From Ferrimonas sp. YFM (GTDB taxonomy: Bacteria; Pseudomonadota; Gammaproteobacteria; Enterobacterales; Shewanellaceae), in assembly GCF_030296015.1 (NCBI RefSeq), contig NZ_AP027368.1, positions 1,178,001-1,242,000 on the forward strand: a stretch of 64,000 nucleotides of DNA, given 5' to 3'. The translations under genes were made by a program, and so were the position numbers. Below, in pieces: positions 46,962-55,402 of this stretch (within the stretch, counting starts at the first letter, position 1; each line of letters begins with the position of its first letter). The notes beneath the pieces were generated by a model, which saw nothing but the letters and a program-made list of their open reading frames with translations, was not told where the DNA came from and ran no database searches.

Positions 46962-48308
46962 TATATGGACTCCTCCCGAGTTTCAACCTCCAGCGCAAAC
47001 AGAAAAAGTAAGATGCAGGCGTATATTCGGGCTCTTGATGGGTTGCGATCCCTGGCCACTGATGTTTTCGCACCACCATGCCTCTACGCGAACGCGGAAT
47101 TGAATTCTCGCCGGCAAGATCAGGCTCTTGGTGGTCGGTCTCACCTGTTTGTTATGCGCTCTTGGTTGTCACTCTTAACTCTTGAATCGATGGTTAGATA
47201 GCTTGAGATTGTTGATAATCCTGATCTCGGTGCAACATGGCCCAGGCAGTGCGAATGGTTTTGTTAACTAGCGCCACTGCCGCGCGTCGAAGCCCGCGTC
47301 GCTCAATAATTGCCAACAGCCATCTTTCTTTGAGTGTCTTAGGTGGCCTACGGCCTAATTGCATGGCCACAGCTAATGCCCCCTGAATCAGGTTGGCGCG
47401 CAGCCGCTTATGGCCTATCCGCTTGCCAATACCACCTAAAGAAGTGACGCCCCCGGTACTGAATTGCTTAGGCGTCACTCCAATGCAGGCCGCGGCTTCC
47501 CGGCCATTCTTAAACCCTTCACCACGCTCACCTAAGATGAGATACAAGGCCAAGGCATTAACCTCGCCAACGCCTTCAAGCTTCATGAGCCTCTTGCAGG
47601 GCGACTGCTGCTTTATCAATTCTGATAGCTGCTTCTCTATTTGTTTGAGCTCATCTCTCCCCCGTTGCCATTGCTGGTACACCTTTGAAAGCTGAGCTTT
47701 GAAGGCCTGAGGAAGAAGCTCAGACGAGCCGTCTAGAAGCTCTGGCATGATCCGTATAAGTGCTGTATTCCCTTTTGCGATGGTGATACCAAACTCATAG
47801 AGCAAGCTACGCATCATGTTGCTGGTTGAGCGGTTATGATCCAGCCAGTGCTGACGCATCCGCTCAATGCTTTGCAAAGCTTGTTGTTCAACCGATTTGA
47901 CTGCTGCAGAGCGAGTGCTTGGCTGACGGGCTGCTATCGCGATGGCCAGTGCATCGTTGCTATCGGTTTTATGGCCCTGCCGATATGGGGTGACTGTTTT
48001 GGGGGCGATGATCATGACGGTGTGGCCAAAAGATTCAGCGAAGCGGCCCCAGTAGTGGGCGGAGCCACAGGCCTCCATGGCAACAATGGAGGGTTTCTGC
48101 TTGGCCAGCCATTGCTCAAGTCGTGCGCGTGACATACTGCGGTTATTCAACACTTGATGTTCCGGACTGAGCGTTGCCACTTGGAAAGAAGATTTTGCCA
48201 GGTCGATGCCGATGATATTAAGGTTAAGCATGTATGGGCTCCTTTCGCTGTTAGAGCGGTTGTGGTGACTTAACTCTAGCCCCTTAGGGGAGGGAGGAGT
48301 CCATACAT
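46962..48308 (-). mobile_element. IS110-family (IS1111-like) insertion sequence, copy 2
   Basis: This is a second, apparently identical copy of the element at 45424-46770, in the same orientation, offset by exactly 1,538 bases. It has the same inverted terminal repeats and the same insertion point within a P1 palindrome. Left-flank differences between the copies (ACAATGTCTTCCCG against ACAATCGTCTTCCCG, and diverged spacers further out) show that they occupy two different repeat units. The bases after its right end continue as a P1 half that is itself interrupted by the next IS. Confidence 0.9.
47194..48231 (-). CDS. IS110-family transposase (DEDD recombinase), copy 2
   Basis: This 345-residue recombinase is identical in sequence to the copy 1 transposase, with the same DEDD residues and C-terminal serine motif. 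It starts at ATG 48231 with AAGGAG upstream. Identity of the two copies, including non-coding parts, points to recent transposition or to gene conversion between them. Confidence 0.95.
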   Translation of the reverse strand: MLNLNIIGIDLAKSSFQVATLSPEHQVLNNRSMSRARLEQWLAKQKPSIVAMEACGSAHYWGRFAESFGHTVMIIAPKTVTPYRQGHKTDSNDALAIAIAARQPSTRSAAVKSVEQQALQSIERMRQHWLDHNRSTSNMMRSLLYEFGITIAKGNTALIRIMPELLDGSSELLPQAFKAQLSKVYQQWQRGRDELKQIEKQLSELIKQQSPCKRLMKLEGVGEVNALALYLILGERGEGFKNGREAAACIGVTPKQFSTGGVTSLGGIGKRIGHKRLRANLIQGALAVAMQLGRRPPKTLKERWLLAIIERRGLRRAAVALVNKTIRTAWAMLHRDQDYQQSQAI

Positions 48309-48411
48309 CGCGAACGCCGGGATCCAGTGATGTGATGGACGCCCCCTACGATACGGCGTCAAATGCGCCAGAATTAAGTTGCGACACATAATTCAGAGAG
48401 GAGCGTCCATC

Positions 48412-49449
48412 ATGTCTATTAAAGCCATTGGAATTGATTTAGCCAAGAGTGTTTTTCAGGTTTGCGTTCTGCTGGAGGATGGCTCCATCCTTTGGAACCG
48501 CAAGGTCAAAAGAGAAAAGCTGCTGCACACACTCCTTGAATTCCCAACGGATACACTGGTGGCCATGGAGTCTTGTGCTCGTTCTCACTATTGGGGAAGG
48601 CGGCTCCAGCAAGCCGGTTACCAGGTGAAGCTCATCCCCGCACAACATGTAAAACCCATGGTGTCTGCGCAAAAGAACGATGCCAATGATGCGCTGGCCA
48701 TTTGCGAAGCGGCTTTCCGCCCTAAGTTGCATCCAGTTCCCATAAAGACCATTGAGCAGCAAGACATTAAGGCTCTGCGCTGCGTCCGGCAGAGAATGGT
48801 CGACTACAGAACGGCACTGGCCTGTCAGATACGTGGCTTGGCAGGAGAATATGGCGTTAACTTCAGTACCGGGATAAAGCTGTTGAGAAATCAGTTACCC
48901 GAATCCGTTGAAGATGGCGATAACGGGTTGAGCTTTGTCATGCGGGGGCTGTTGCTGCGGATGGAGCGGGAGCTCAAGGCTCTGGATGAGGAGATCAAAG
49001 CCATAGAGCAGGAGATTCATCAGCTGTGCAAACAGCAACCCCGCTATCAACTTTTGCAGAGCATTCCGGGGTTCGGTCCCATTGTCGCGGCAGCTTTCGT
49101 CAGTGAAGTGGGTGACGGCCGACAGTTTTCCAACGGTCGTCAACTGGCGGCTTGGTGTGGCTTGGTTCCAAAGCAGCACAGCACCGGAGGCAAAACCCGG
49201 CTGGGCAGCATTACCAAGGCAGGAAACAAGCAACTGCGGGTGCTGTTAATTCACGGGGCAAGAGCGGTCTTCGCTCATGTGGCCAAACGAAATGACAGGC
49301 TGGGAAGATGGCTGAGCAATCTGATAGTGCGCCGGGGCAAGCGCAAGGCAATCGTGGCCCTGGCCAATAAACTGGCCCGGATTGCCTGGAGCATGACGGT
49401 CAGCGGCAGCCAGTTCGAGTTGAATCACGCTTTCACAGCTTCCAAATAA
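48412..49449 (+). CDS. IS110-family transposase of the second element
   Basis: This 345-residue DEDD recombinase diverges from the one in the neighbouring copies. The ATG at 48412 follows GAGGAG by 9 bases and gives MSIKAIGIDLAKSVFQVCVL. Motifs are GIDLAK, AMESCARSHYWGR, KNDANDALA, then IPGFGPIVAAAFVSE and LVPKQHSTGGKTRLG. The opposite orientation and low similarity mark an independent insertion. Confidence 0.94.
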   Translation: MSIKAIGIDLAKSVFQVCVLLEDGSILWNRKVKREKLLHTLLEFPTDTLVAMESCARSHYWGRRLQQAGYQVKLIPAQHVKPMVSAQKNDANDALAICEAAFRPKLHPVPIKTIEQQDIKALRCVRQRMVDYRTALACQIRGLAGEYGVNFSTGIKLLRNQLPESVEDGDNGLSFVMRGLLLRMERELKALDEEIKAIEQEIHQLCKQQPRYQLLQSIPGFGPIVAAAFVSEVGDGRQFSNGRQLAAWCGLVPKQHSTGGKTRLGSITKAGNKQLRVLLIHGARAVFAHVAKRNDRLGRWLSNLIVRRGKRKAIVALANKLARIAWSMTVSGSQFELNHAFTASK

Positions 49450-49696
49450 CCACTTCCTCCACTTTAAGAGGGGAATAGAGGGTACCAAGCAACCTGAGTT
49501 TGCATAACTTGATGAAAAACGGTTATCCGGCCTGGCAAGAGCCTGACATAAGACCGACAGAGAATGTCGTTCCAGCGTGAAGGTGGTCAGGTTCGGACCA
49601 CATTGTGGCGCTACCTCTCGAAGGTAATACAGACGCCGGATATACGTCCGCAAACCGATCTCATCAATGTCTTGCAACTGCAGGGGCGTCCATATA
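49450..49696 (+). ncRNA. Candidate bridge RNA region of the second IS
   Basis: This non-coding tail of 247 bases lies downstream of the transposase, the expected bridge RNA position in IS1111-type elements. It contains several inverted repeats (for example around GGTCAGG / CGGACCAC) and TCCAGCGTG at 49571-49579, similar to the target junction ATCCAG-CGTCTTT. Assignment is by position and family knowledge only. Confidence 0.35.
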
Positions 49697-49900
49697 CGTC
49701 TTTAGGAACCAAGCAAAGTCACTGGGCTCCGGCGTGCGCCGGAGTGACCGTGCAGGGGGAGACTGTCGAGTATTGAATTACCTCAATGCGAACCTGCAGC
49801 TATGTGCGTGGATTCCTACGCAGTGCCAAACCTATTCCTTCGCACAATGTCTTCCCGGCGCACGCCGGGATCCAGTGTCTTTCAATCTCAGGCCTGTCAA
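49697..49900 (+). repeat. REP-like P2 and intact P1 palindromes near glmM
   Basis: A P2 palindrome (CACTGGGCTCCGGCGTGCGCCGGAG) lies at about 49720-49745 and an intact P1 (CTTCCCGGCGCACGCCGGGATCC) at about 49850-49872. They are joined by the CCTGCAGCTATG-type spacer. This intact P1 shows what the IS110-interrupted sites looked like before insertion. No gene is visible from 49450 to 50026. Confidence 0.85.
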
Positions 49901-49975
49901 CAAAGCGCCATAGCAACTCATTCGTACAATCGCCTAGCCGATGCATATTGGGGAATTCAGCCAAGGGCAGAAAAC

Positions 49976-50003
49976 AAAAAAGCTCCCAGTTGGGAGCTTT
50001 TTG
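49976..50003 (-). terminator. Bidirectional intrinsic terminator after glmM
   Basis: The stem AGCTCCCA (49981-49988) / TGGGAGCT (49991-49998) is flanked by A-rich and T-rich runs on either side, so it can work on both strands. It lies 24 bases beyond the glmM stop on the - strand. Confidence 0.88.
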
Positions 50004-50026
50004 AAGCAAAGGAGAGCTCGAAGGCC

Positions 50027-51364
50027 TTAGGCGCCTTCTGCCCGAATAACGTCGGCGATGGAGTCAGCCAGTTGCTGTACCTGAGCTTGGTCTTCGCCTT
50101 CCACCATCACCCGGATTAGGGGCTCGGTGCCGGATTTACGCAGCAGAACTCGGCCTCGGCCTGCCAGAGCCGTTTCGGCATCAATCACAGCCTGCTTGAC
50201 GGTCTCGGCTTCCAGGGGCGCATTCTCACCGGAGAACTTCACGTTAACCAGCACCTGAGGAAGCAGGGTCATCCCTTCGCGGGCTTCACCTAGGGTCTTG
50301 CCAGTTTCTGCCAGGACCTGAAGGACCTGCAGGGCAGCGATGATGCCATCTCCGGTGCTGGAGTGCTCCAAGGAGAGGATGTGACCGGAGTTTTCACCGC
50401 CGAGGGACCACCCTTTCTCTTTGAGCATCTCGACCACATAGCGGTCACCCACTTTGGCGCGGGCAAAGGGAACCTGCATCTCGTTGAGAGCCAGCTCCAG
50501 GCCCATATTGGCCATCAGGGTGCCGACAACACCGCCAAAGGCGATGTTCTTCTCTTTCCAGTGCTTGGCCAGGATGTAGAGAATGACGTCACCGTCGAGC
50601 ACGCTGCCATCGGCATCGACCATCATTACGCGGTCGCCGTCGCCGTCGAAGGCGATACCGTAATCGGCGCGAACCTCGACAACCTTTTTACGCAATGCGG
50701 CAAGGTGGGTCGCGCCGCAGTGGTCGTTGATGTTAGTGCCGTTGGGTTCATTGCAGATGGTGATCACTTCGGCGCCCAGTTCGTTGAATACCGGTGGACC
50801 TACGTGGTAGGTGGCACCATTGGCACAGTCGAGAACAATGCGCTGGCCCTTCAGGCTGAATTCACGGCTGAAAGATGCCTTGCAGTACTCGATGTAGCGA
50901 CCGGCAGCATCACTGATGCGGCTGGCTTTGCCCAACTCTTCGGAGGCCACGCAATCCATCTCTTTATCCAGCCAGGACTCAATCTCCAGCTCGATTTCGT
51001 CGTTGAGCTTGGTGCCGTCGGCGGAGAAGAACTTGATGCCGTTGTCATGGTATGGATTGTGGGATGCGCTGATGACAACCCCAGCTTCACTGCGGAAGGT
51101 GCGGGTCAGGTAAGCAACAGCAGGAGTAGGCATGGGGCCCAGGAAGGCGACATCCACACCTGCGGCGGCGAAGCCTGCCTCCATGGCGGATTCCAGCATA
51201 TAGCCAGAGATGCGGGTATCCTTGCCAATGAGTACTCGGCTGCTGCCCTTGCTGGCCAAGACCTTACCGGCTGCCCAGCCCAGTTTCATTGCAAACTTTG
51301 GAGTGATGGGGTATTTCCCCACCAGGCCGCGAACACCGTCGGTGCCAAAATACTTTCTAGACAT
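50027..51364 (-). CDS. glmM: Phosphoglucosamine mutase GlmM
   Basis: GlmM converts glucosamine-6-phosphate to glucosamine-1-phosphate for peptidoglycan and LPS precursors. The ATG at 51364 gives [16 protein letters not shown] and 445 residues, the length of E. coli GlmM; a TTG two codons earlier is also possible. The active-site serine lies in [15 protein letters not shown], the Mg-binding loop is [11 protein letters not shown], the sugar loop GGENSGH, and the phosphate loop [15 protein letters not shown]. It stands alone here, not beside folP/ftsH as in enterics. Confidence 0.97.
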   Translation of the reverse strand: MSRKYFGTDGVRGLVGKYPITPKFAMKLGWAAGKVLASKGSSRVLIGKDTRISGYMLESAMEAGFAAAGVDVAFLGPMPTPAVAYLTRTFRSEAGVVISASHNPYHDNGIKFFSADGTKLNDEIELEIESWLDKEMDCVASEELGKASRISDAAGRYIEYCKASFSREFSLKGQRIVLDCANGATYHVGPPVFNELGAEVITICNEPNGTNINDHCGATHLAALRKKVVEVRADYGIAFDGDGDRVMMVDADGSVLDGDVILYILAKHWKEKNIAFGGVVGTLMANMGLELALNEMQVPFARAKVGDRYVVEMLKEKGWSLGGENSGHILSLEHSSTGDGIIAALQVLQVLAETGKTLGEAREGMTLLPQVLVNVKFSGENAPLEAETVKQAVIDAETALAGRGRVLLRKSGTEPLIRVMVEGEDQAQVQQLADSIADVIRAEGA

Positions 51365-51544
51365 AGTCAAACTCTTTGCTGCTTTCCCTTCACTGGGAGC
51401 ACTGCGCTAGCGGCACAGTGCGCTGTATACCTGTGAGTTCATTAGGGGGCGTTGATTTTTGGGGTGGCTCTGCTTCTGAAAAGCAGGGCGTTTCTCTGGG
51501 TTAAGATATTACAGAAAAGAGGAAGGCATTGACAGTTAGCCGCG

Positions 51545-52612
51545 TCACTCCACCTGCAGATAACCGCCTTCTATCAGCGCTTCCTGGAAGCCTGGGTACT
51601 CATCGTTGAGCAGCTGTTTGCGTAGGCTGGAGTTGCCGCCAAAGAGCACCAGTTGGCTGTCAGGCTCCAGGGTGCGGGTGACGGCGGCGCACATCAGTGG
51701 CGAGTCCAGCAGAGAGCGGCCTGAGCGCAGCATGATGGGGGTCAGGTGCTGGTTTTGACGCACATAGCCCTTAATCTCACTGCCCACCAGAGCCAGGGAG
51801 AGTTTGCGCTCGACACTTTGATAGGTGTAGAAGCCTACCTGCACCGGCGCCTTCAAACCGGAGGCGGCCACCTCGTGGGCCAGGGTATTGAGTATCACCT
51901 CGGCGTGCAGGGCGATCTGCTGGTCCTGACGACGCCTGCGGCGCAGGCCATTGAGGTAGGTTTGCAGCATCAGGCTGACAAAGGCCACCTGCTCATCTTC
52001 GGCGGGTATATAGGCCACAAAGCCGGCGACGGTGTCGTCGGTCAGTTGAGTATGGCTGACAAACCACTTGGAAATAAGTCCCTTGCTGTAGACGCCGTAG
52101 CGGGTGAGGGCACCGGCCTGGGTCAGCTTGGGGTCCTGAAAGATCAGTTGCTGGGAGAGAATGGCCACGCCAGGATCGGAGAATACGTCCATGTTGATTT
52201 CGGAGAGCTCTCCCTTGAGGCTACCCCGACGATCCTCTTTGGGGGTCACCGCGTCTTCGATGGTGTTGCCCAGCTCGGCCAGATCATGGATAGGCTTCTC
52301 GAAGCTGGCAACGATAAAGGGGTAGCGGGAGCGTACCTGAGTGGTCAGCAGCGTCTTACTGGAGATCAGGATCAGTGGTGGTGGTTCATCGATTTCACCC
52401 ATGGAGCGAAGCAGCCCCACGCCATCCATGCCAGGTAGGTTGAGATCCATCAGGATGATGTCCGGCCGACGGCCAATCACCTTTCCAAGCGCCTGGCCGG
52501 CGGTTTCGGCCAGGTCTACGGTTAACCCCATTGATTTCAGGTATTCTGTCAATCTGCCGGAAACGGCAGCATCGCCCTCGACCAGCAGGGCTCTAACAGA
52601 GCTTAACGTCAT
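51545..52612 (-). CDS. RssB-like response regulator with PP2C-like C-terminal domain
   Basis: This 355-residue protein starts at ATG 52612 (AAGGA site 8 bases upstream). The N-terminal receiver has phospho-acceptor D56 in IILMDLNLPGMDG and a FEKPI lysine, but the acidic pair is partly lost (VEGD). The C-terminal part (about residues 165-345) resembles the PP2C/SpoIIE fold without clear metal-binding Asp residues, for example PVQVGFYTYQSVERKLSLALVG. The layout matches RssB, the sigma-S adaptor for ClpXP, but the family assignment is by pattern, not alignment. mlaA lies 120 bases further along the + coordinates, on the same strand. Confidence 0.6.
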   Translation of the reverse strand: MTLSSVRALLVEGDAAVSGRLTEYLKSMGLTVDLAETAGQALGKVIGRRPDIILMDLNLPGMDGVGLLRSMGEIDEPPPLILISSKTLLTTQVRSRYPFIVASFEKPIHDLAELGNTIEDAVTPKEDRRGSLKGELSEINMDVFSDPGVAILSQQLIFQDPKLTQAGALTRYGVYSKGLISKWFVSHTQLTDDTVAGFVAYIPAEDEQVAFVSLMLQTYLNGLRRRRRQDQQIALHAEVILNTLAHEVAASGLKAPVQVGFYTYQSVERKLSLALVGSEIKGYVRQNQHLTPIMLRSGRSLLDSPLMCAAVTRTLEPDSQLVLFGGNSSLRKQLLNDEYPGFQEALIEGGYLQVE

Positions 52613-52732
52613 TGTTGTTATCCTTGGCACCGCTGGCGCGATGTCCGACCCATGAGTTTAGGGCGGTCTGTTGTCCGCCCCCAAGGATGGCTTTCCTGGC
52701 CGCATCTGTTGCAGCTCTATAGTAGTCAGGAC

Positions 52733-53527
52733 TTACTCAATTTCGTCGAGGTACTCTTCCAGCAGCTCGTCATCGTCCTCTTCAATGGGCGGATTGCCAT
52801 CGTACAGATTGTAGGCAATATACTGGTAATAACCCTCTTTCACAAACACATATGGGTCAAGAGAGTTGTCCAGGATTGGTTCCTGATCCACCAGTTTGGC
52901 GCGGGTAGCCAGACCATCTAGCGCCCAGTGAGCTGCCTTTTGCCAAAGGTTCAAGTTGGCATAGGGAAAGTAGAGGCCATCCACGTAGTCACCTACTTCA
53001 TCCCGCACAGAGCTGGGACCAAACACCGGAATCATCAGGTAGGGGCCATCGGGTACGCCATAGAACCCCAGCACTTCACCAAACTCGTCCTGCTTGCGCT
53101 CCAGCCCCATATCTGAGGCCACATCGAACACACCGGCAATGCCCAAGGTGGTGTTGATAACAAAGCGCCCCGCAGCATTGGCAGACCATTTCACTTTGCC
53201 CTGTAACAGGTTGTTGACCACCGAGTAGGGTTCATCGAAATTCTTGACGAAGTTCTCCACCCCAATCTGGGCGCCTACTGGGACCCAGTCGATGTAAAAG
53301 TAGGTCACCGGCCGATACAGGTGTTTGTCGAGCACGTTGTAGTTGAAGTCCCAGATCCAGCGGTTCACCGACTCAAAGGGGTCGCGGGGGTCTCTATACT
53401 CAACGTCGGCCATATCCTGGTCAGGCTCTTCAGCCTGGGCCGGAGCAACGAACAGAGCTGCCGCGGCCAACCACAGTGGCAGGCAACGTCTCAAAACGGT
53501 TCCATTGCGTTTAAGAAAGTTGTTCAA
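52733..53527 (-). CDS. mlaA: MlaA/VacJ family phospholipid-asymmetry protein
   Basis: MlaA removes phospholipids from the outer leaflet of the outer membrane and passes them to MlaC. The mature part starts near RDPFESVNRWIWDFNYNVLDKHLYRPV, the MlaA core signature, and includes GVPDGPYLMIPVFGPSSVRDEVGDYVDG. Length is 264 residues, with an acidic C-terminus. The N-terminal signal ends LFVAPAQA-EEP and shows no lipobox cysteine, so the protein looks like a signal-peptidase I substrate rather than the usual lipoprotein. Confidence 0.9.
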   Translation of the reverse strand: MNNFLKRNGTVLRRCLPLWLAAAALFVAPAQAEEPDQDMADVEYRDPRDPFESVNRWIWDFNYNVLDKHLYRPVTYFYIDWVPVGAQIGVENFVKNFDEPYSVVNNLLQGKVKWSANAAGRFVINTTLGIAGVFDVASDMGLERKQDEFGEVLGFYGVPDGPYLMIPVFGPSSVRDEVGDYVDGLYFPYANLNLWQKAAHWALDGLATRAKLVDQEPILDNSLDPYVFVKEGYYQYIAYNLYDGNPPIEEDDDELLEEYLDEIE

Positions 53528-53672
53528 TCGTCGATATCCTAGTTAAGGTGCAGTCACACTCTGTGGCTGTCTCCCTCTGCGGGTACAGCACCTGAACGAT
53601 TTTACCCTTGGGCTGCGCTAGCTTGCAGGGCACAAAAGGAACCTATTGAGTTCCTTCTGGAGTTTTAAGTAT

Positions 53673-54914
53673 ATGGCCATTATGCCAACGGCGCCCGTAG
53701 GGGCGGCGGCGAACGCGACATCGGGACAAACCCAATCTTCTCTGCTGGCTACGGTTCAGTCTCAGTCTGGCGGACTGCTGAATCTGAAGCTGGGCAGTCA
53801 GATGTTGTCGCTGGAGTCACAGGCGCATCTGCCTGTGGGGGCCATGGTGGCACTCAAGCGTTTCGGGCGGCAAGCGTACCAGGTTCGTACTTTAACACTG
53901 GTGCAGAACTTAACAAACTCCAGTGTATTTAAAAATATTGAACAGGGTGTTTCTAAAAATTCATCAATGTTGATGGAGTTGATGATTAACAGCCGTGGGC
54001 AACTGGTCCCCAAGGGGGGCGGAAAGCCCATCGCCGAAGGCCTTTCCGGTCAGCAACCCGGCCCGATATTGGGGAGAGTGGAGACCCAGGGGGGTAAGCC
54101 CTCACTCGCTCTTTATCGCCCAGGTGATGTGAAAAACCTGTCCATTCCCACCAGTACTCAGGCGGCCAGCGCCACGCCGGTGATGACCCAGTCGCTGTCC
54201 CCCGGATTGCTGGAGCTTCTGGGGGCGCGGCCCGAACTGGCGCCCATACTGGCGGCACTGGGTCGGCGCATCGGTGATACCCAGGAACAGACAACCCTGA
54301 ATTCCCTTGCCCGGCTGGCGGACCCATCCATGTTGCGCGCTCTGATGGGCGCCTCACCTCTGGCCAGCGGGCCCGCGTTGCCGCTTTTGCTGAAGCTGTG
54401 GTATCAGCTGCAGGGAAGGGCGGCTCAGGCGGGGCAGGGCAGCACTACCCTGAATGCTTTGCCTGATGAGCTTAAGGCACTGCTGGGGGGCAAGGCGGCG
54501 GAGATGCTGACCGGTGCCTCGGAGTTTCACCGACACAGCCAGGCGGACGGTGATAACCTCATCCTCTACTATGCGCTGCCCTATGAGCAGGAGCGGGTGC
54601 AAAGAGAACTGCAGTTGGCCCTGGCGCGTTACAAGGAGAAGCAGGGAGAGTTCTGGTTGCTGACGTTGCGATTTGAGCTGTCACTGGGGCATTTATTGGT
54701 GAGGGCTCGCTATCAGGATGAGTCACTGCAGCTGGCGATGGTCAGCGACAGCCGCGCCTTGGCTCATCAGGTGGATGATCGCATCGAAGCCCTGGGTGAG
54801 CGCCTGACACAGCAGGGGCTGTCCACCAGCTTTAACCGTTGTCAGGTGGGCGAGGTGCCGGACTCCATTGCCCAGCCTGCCCGCAAGATGACCTACGGCG
54901 CCATGGGAAGGTAA
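53673..54914 (+). CDS. FliK-C-domain-like protein outside the main flagellar cluster
   Basis: The ATG at 53673, 10 bases after a GGAG, gives a 413-residue protein. The N-terminal two thirds are low-complexity Ser/Gln/Leu sequence (QSQSGGLLNLKLGSQML). The C-terminal part (about residues 290-390: YYALPYEQERVQRELQLALARYK, then FELSLGHLLVRARYQDESLQLAMV) resembles the secreted FliK switch domain with its beta strands. The next gene encodes an FlhB-C-like domain, the natural FliK partner. Function is inferred. Confidence 0.7.
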   Translation: MAIMPTAPVGAAANATSGQTQSSLLATVQSQSGGLLNLKLGSQMLSLESQAHLPVGAMVALKRFGRQAYQVRTLTLVQNLTNSSVFKNIEQGVSKNSSMLMELMINSRGQLVPKGGGKPIAEGLSGQQPGPILGRVETQGGKPSLALYRPGDVKNLSIPTSTQAASATPVMTQSLSPGLLELLGARPELAPILAALGRRIGDTQEQTTLNSLARLADPSMLRALMGASPLASGPALPLLLKLWYQLQGRAAQAGQGSTTLNALPDELKALLGGKAAEMLTGASEFHRHSQADGDNLILYYALPYEQERVQRELQLALARYKEKQGEFWLLTLRFELSLGHLLVRARYQDESLQLAMVSDSRALAHQVDDRIEALGERLTQQGLSTSFNRCQVGEVPDSIAQPARKMTYGAMGR

Positions 54915-54917
54915 CCG

Positions 54918-55214
54918 ATGAGTGATAAGAAGGCGGTAGCCCTCCAGTATGATCAGAAAAGCGCCCCCAAGGTGGTGGCCAGCGGCGAAGGGGCCCAGGC
55001 CTACGACATTGAGCAGGCTGCTTTGGAGGCCGGCATTCTGGTGCACGAAGACCAGCAGCTGGCGGAGGTGCTTTCCAAGCTGGAGGTGGGCCAGGAAGTG
55101 CCGCCGGCACTCTACGTGGTGGTGGCCGAGCTCATCGCCTACGCCTACATGCTGGAAGGGAAGTTCCCCGAGCAGTGGACCAACATCCACAACAAGATCG
55201 ACTTTAAGGTGTAG
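54918..55214 (+). CDS. FlhB C-terminal-domain homologue (FlhX-like)
   Basis: This 98-residue soluble protein corresponds to the part of FlhB after the NPTH cleavage site: AVALQYDQKSAPKVVASGEG aligns with the SVALKYDKEQARAPLVVAKG of FlhB in this window, and LAEVLSKLEVGQEVPPALYVVVAELIAYAYML with its last helices. No membrane segments and no NPTH are present. It begins three bases after the FliK-like gene, so the two are almost surely one unit. Such short proteins are known beside FliK-like genes in other proteobacteria. Confidence 0.85.
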   Translation: MSDKKAVALQYDQKSAPKVVASGEGAQAYDIEQAALEAGILVHEDQQLAEVLSKLEVGQEVPPALYVVVAELIAYAYMLEGKFPEQWTNIHNKIDFKV

Positions 55215-55402
55215 CATCCTTAGAAATAGGGCCTATCTTACAAACTCTTACGAAATAGTCTCCTGCAGCGTTATTATTCACATCGTTTAAAAAAGCATGC
55301 GAATAATTCCCTCGACTCATTACTGGCCACTAAGGCAAATAACTAATAATTGTGTGGTTCTTAGATTCTATTTGAAAGCTGTGCAGGGAATTAAATTTAA
55401 CT

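Larger units (their letters stand above)
48328..49696 (+). mobile_element. Second type of IS110-family (IS1111-like) insertion sequence
   Basis: The element is about 1,369 bases with an 11-base inverted repeat (ATGGACGCCCC at the left, GGGGCGTCCAT at the right). One transposase lies on the + strand. About 84 non-coding bases precede it and 247 follow it, again the IS1111 layout. It is inserted between GGGATCCAG and CGTCTTTAGGAACC, i.e. just past the palindrome of the P1 half right of IS copy 2. Exact ends are uncertain by a few bases. Confidence 0.85.

Noticed and set aside
45424-48308. Two identical IS copies as ends of a composite transposon
   Set aside because: Only 191 bases of repeat DNA lie between the copies, with no cargo gene. 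IS110-family elements do not normally form composite transposons by end pairing.
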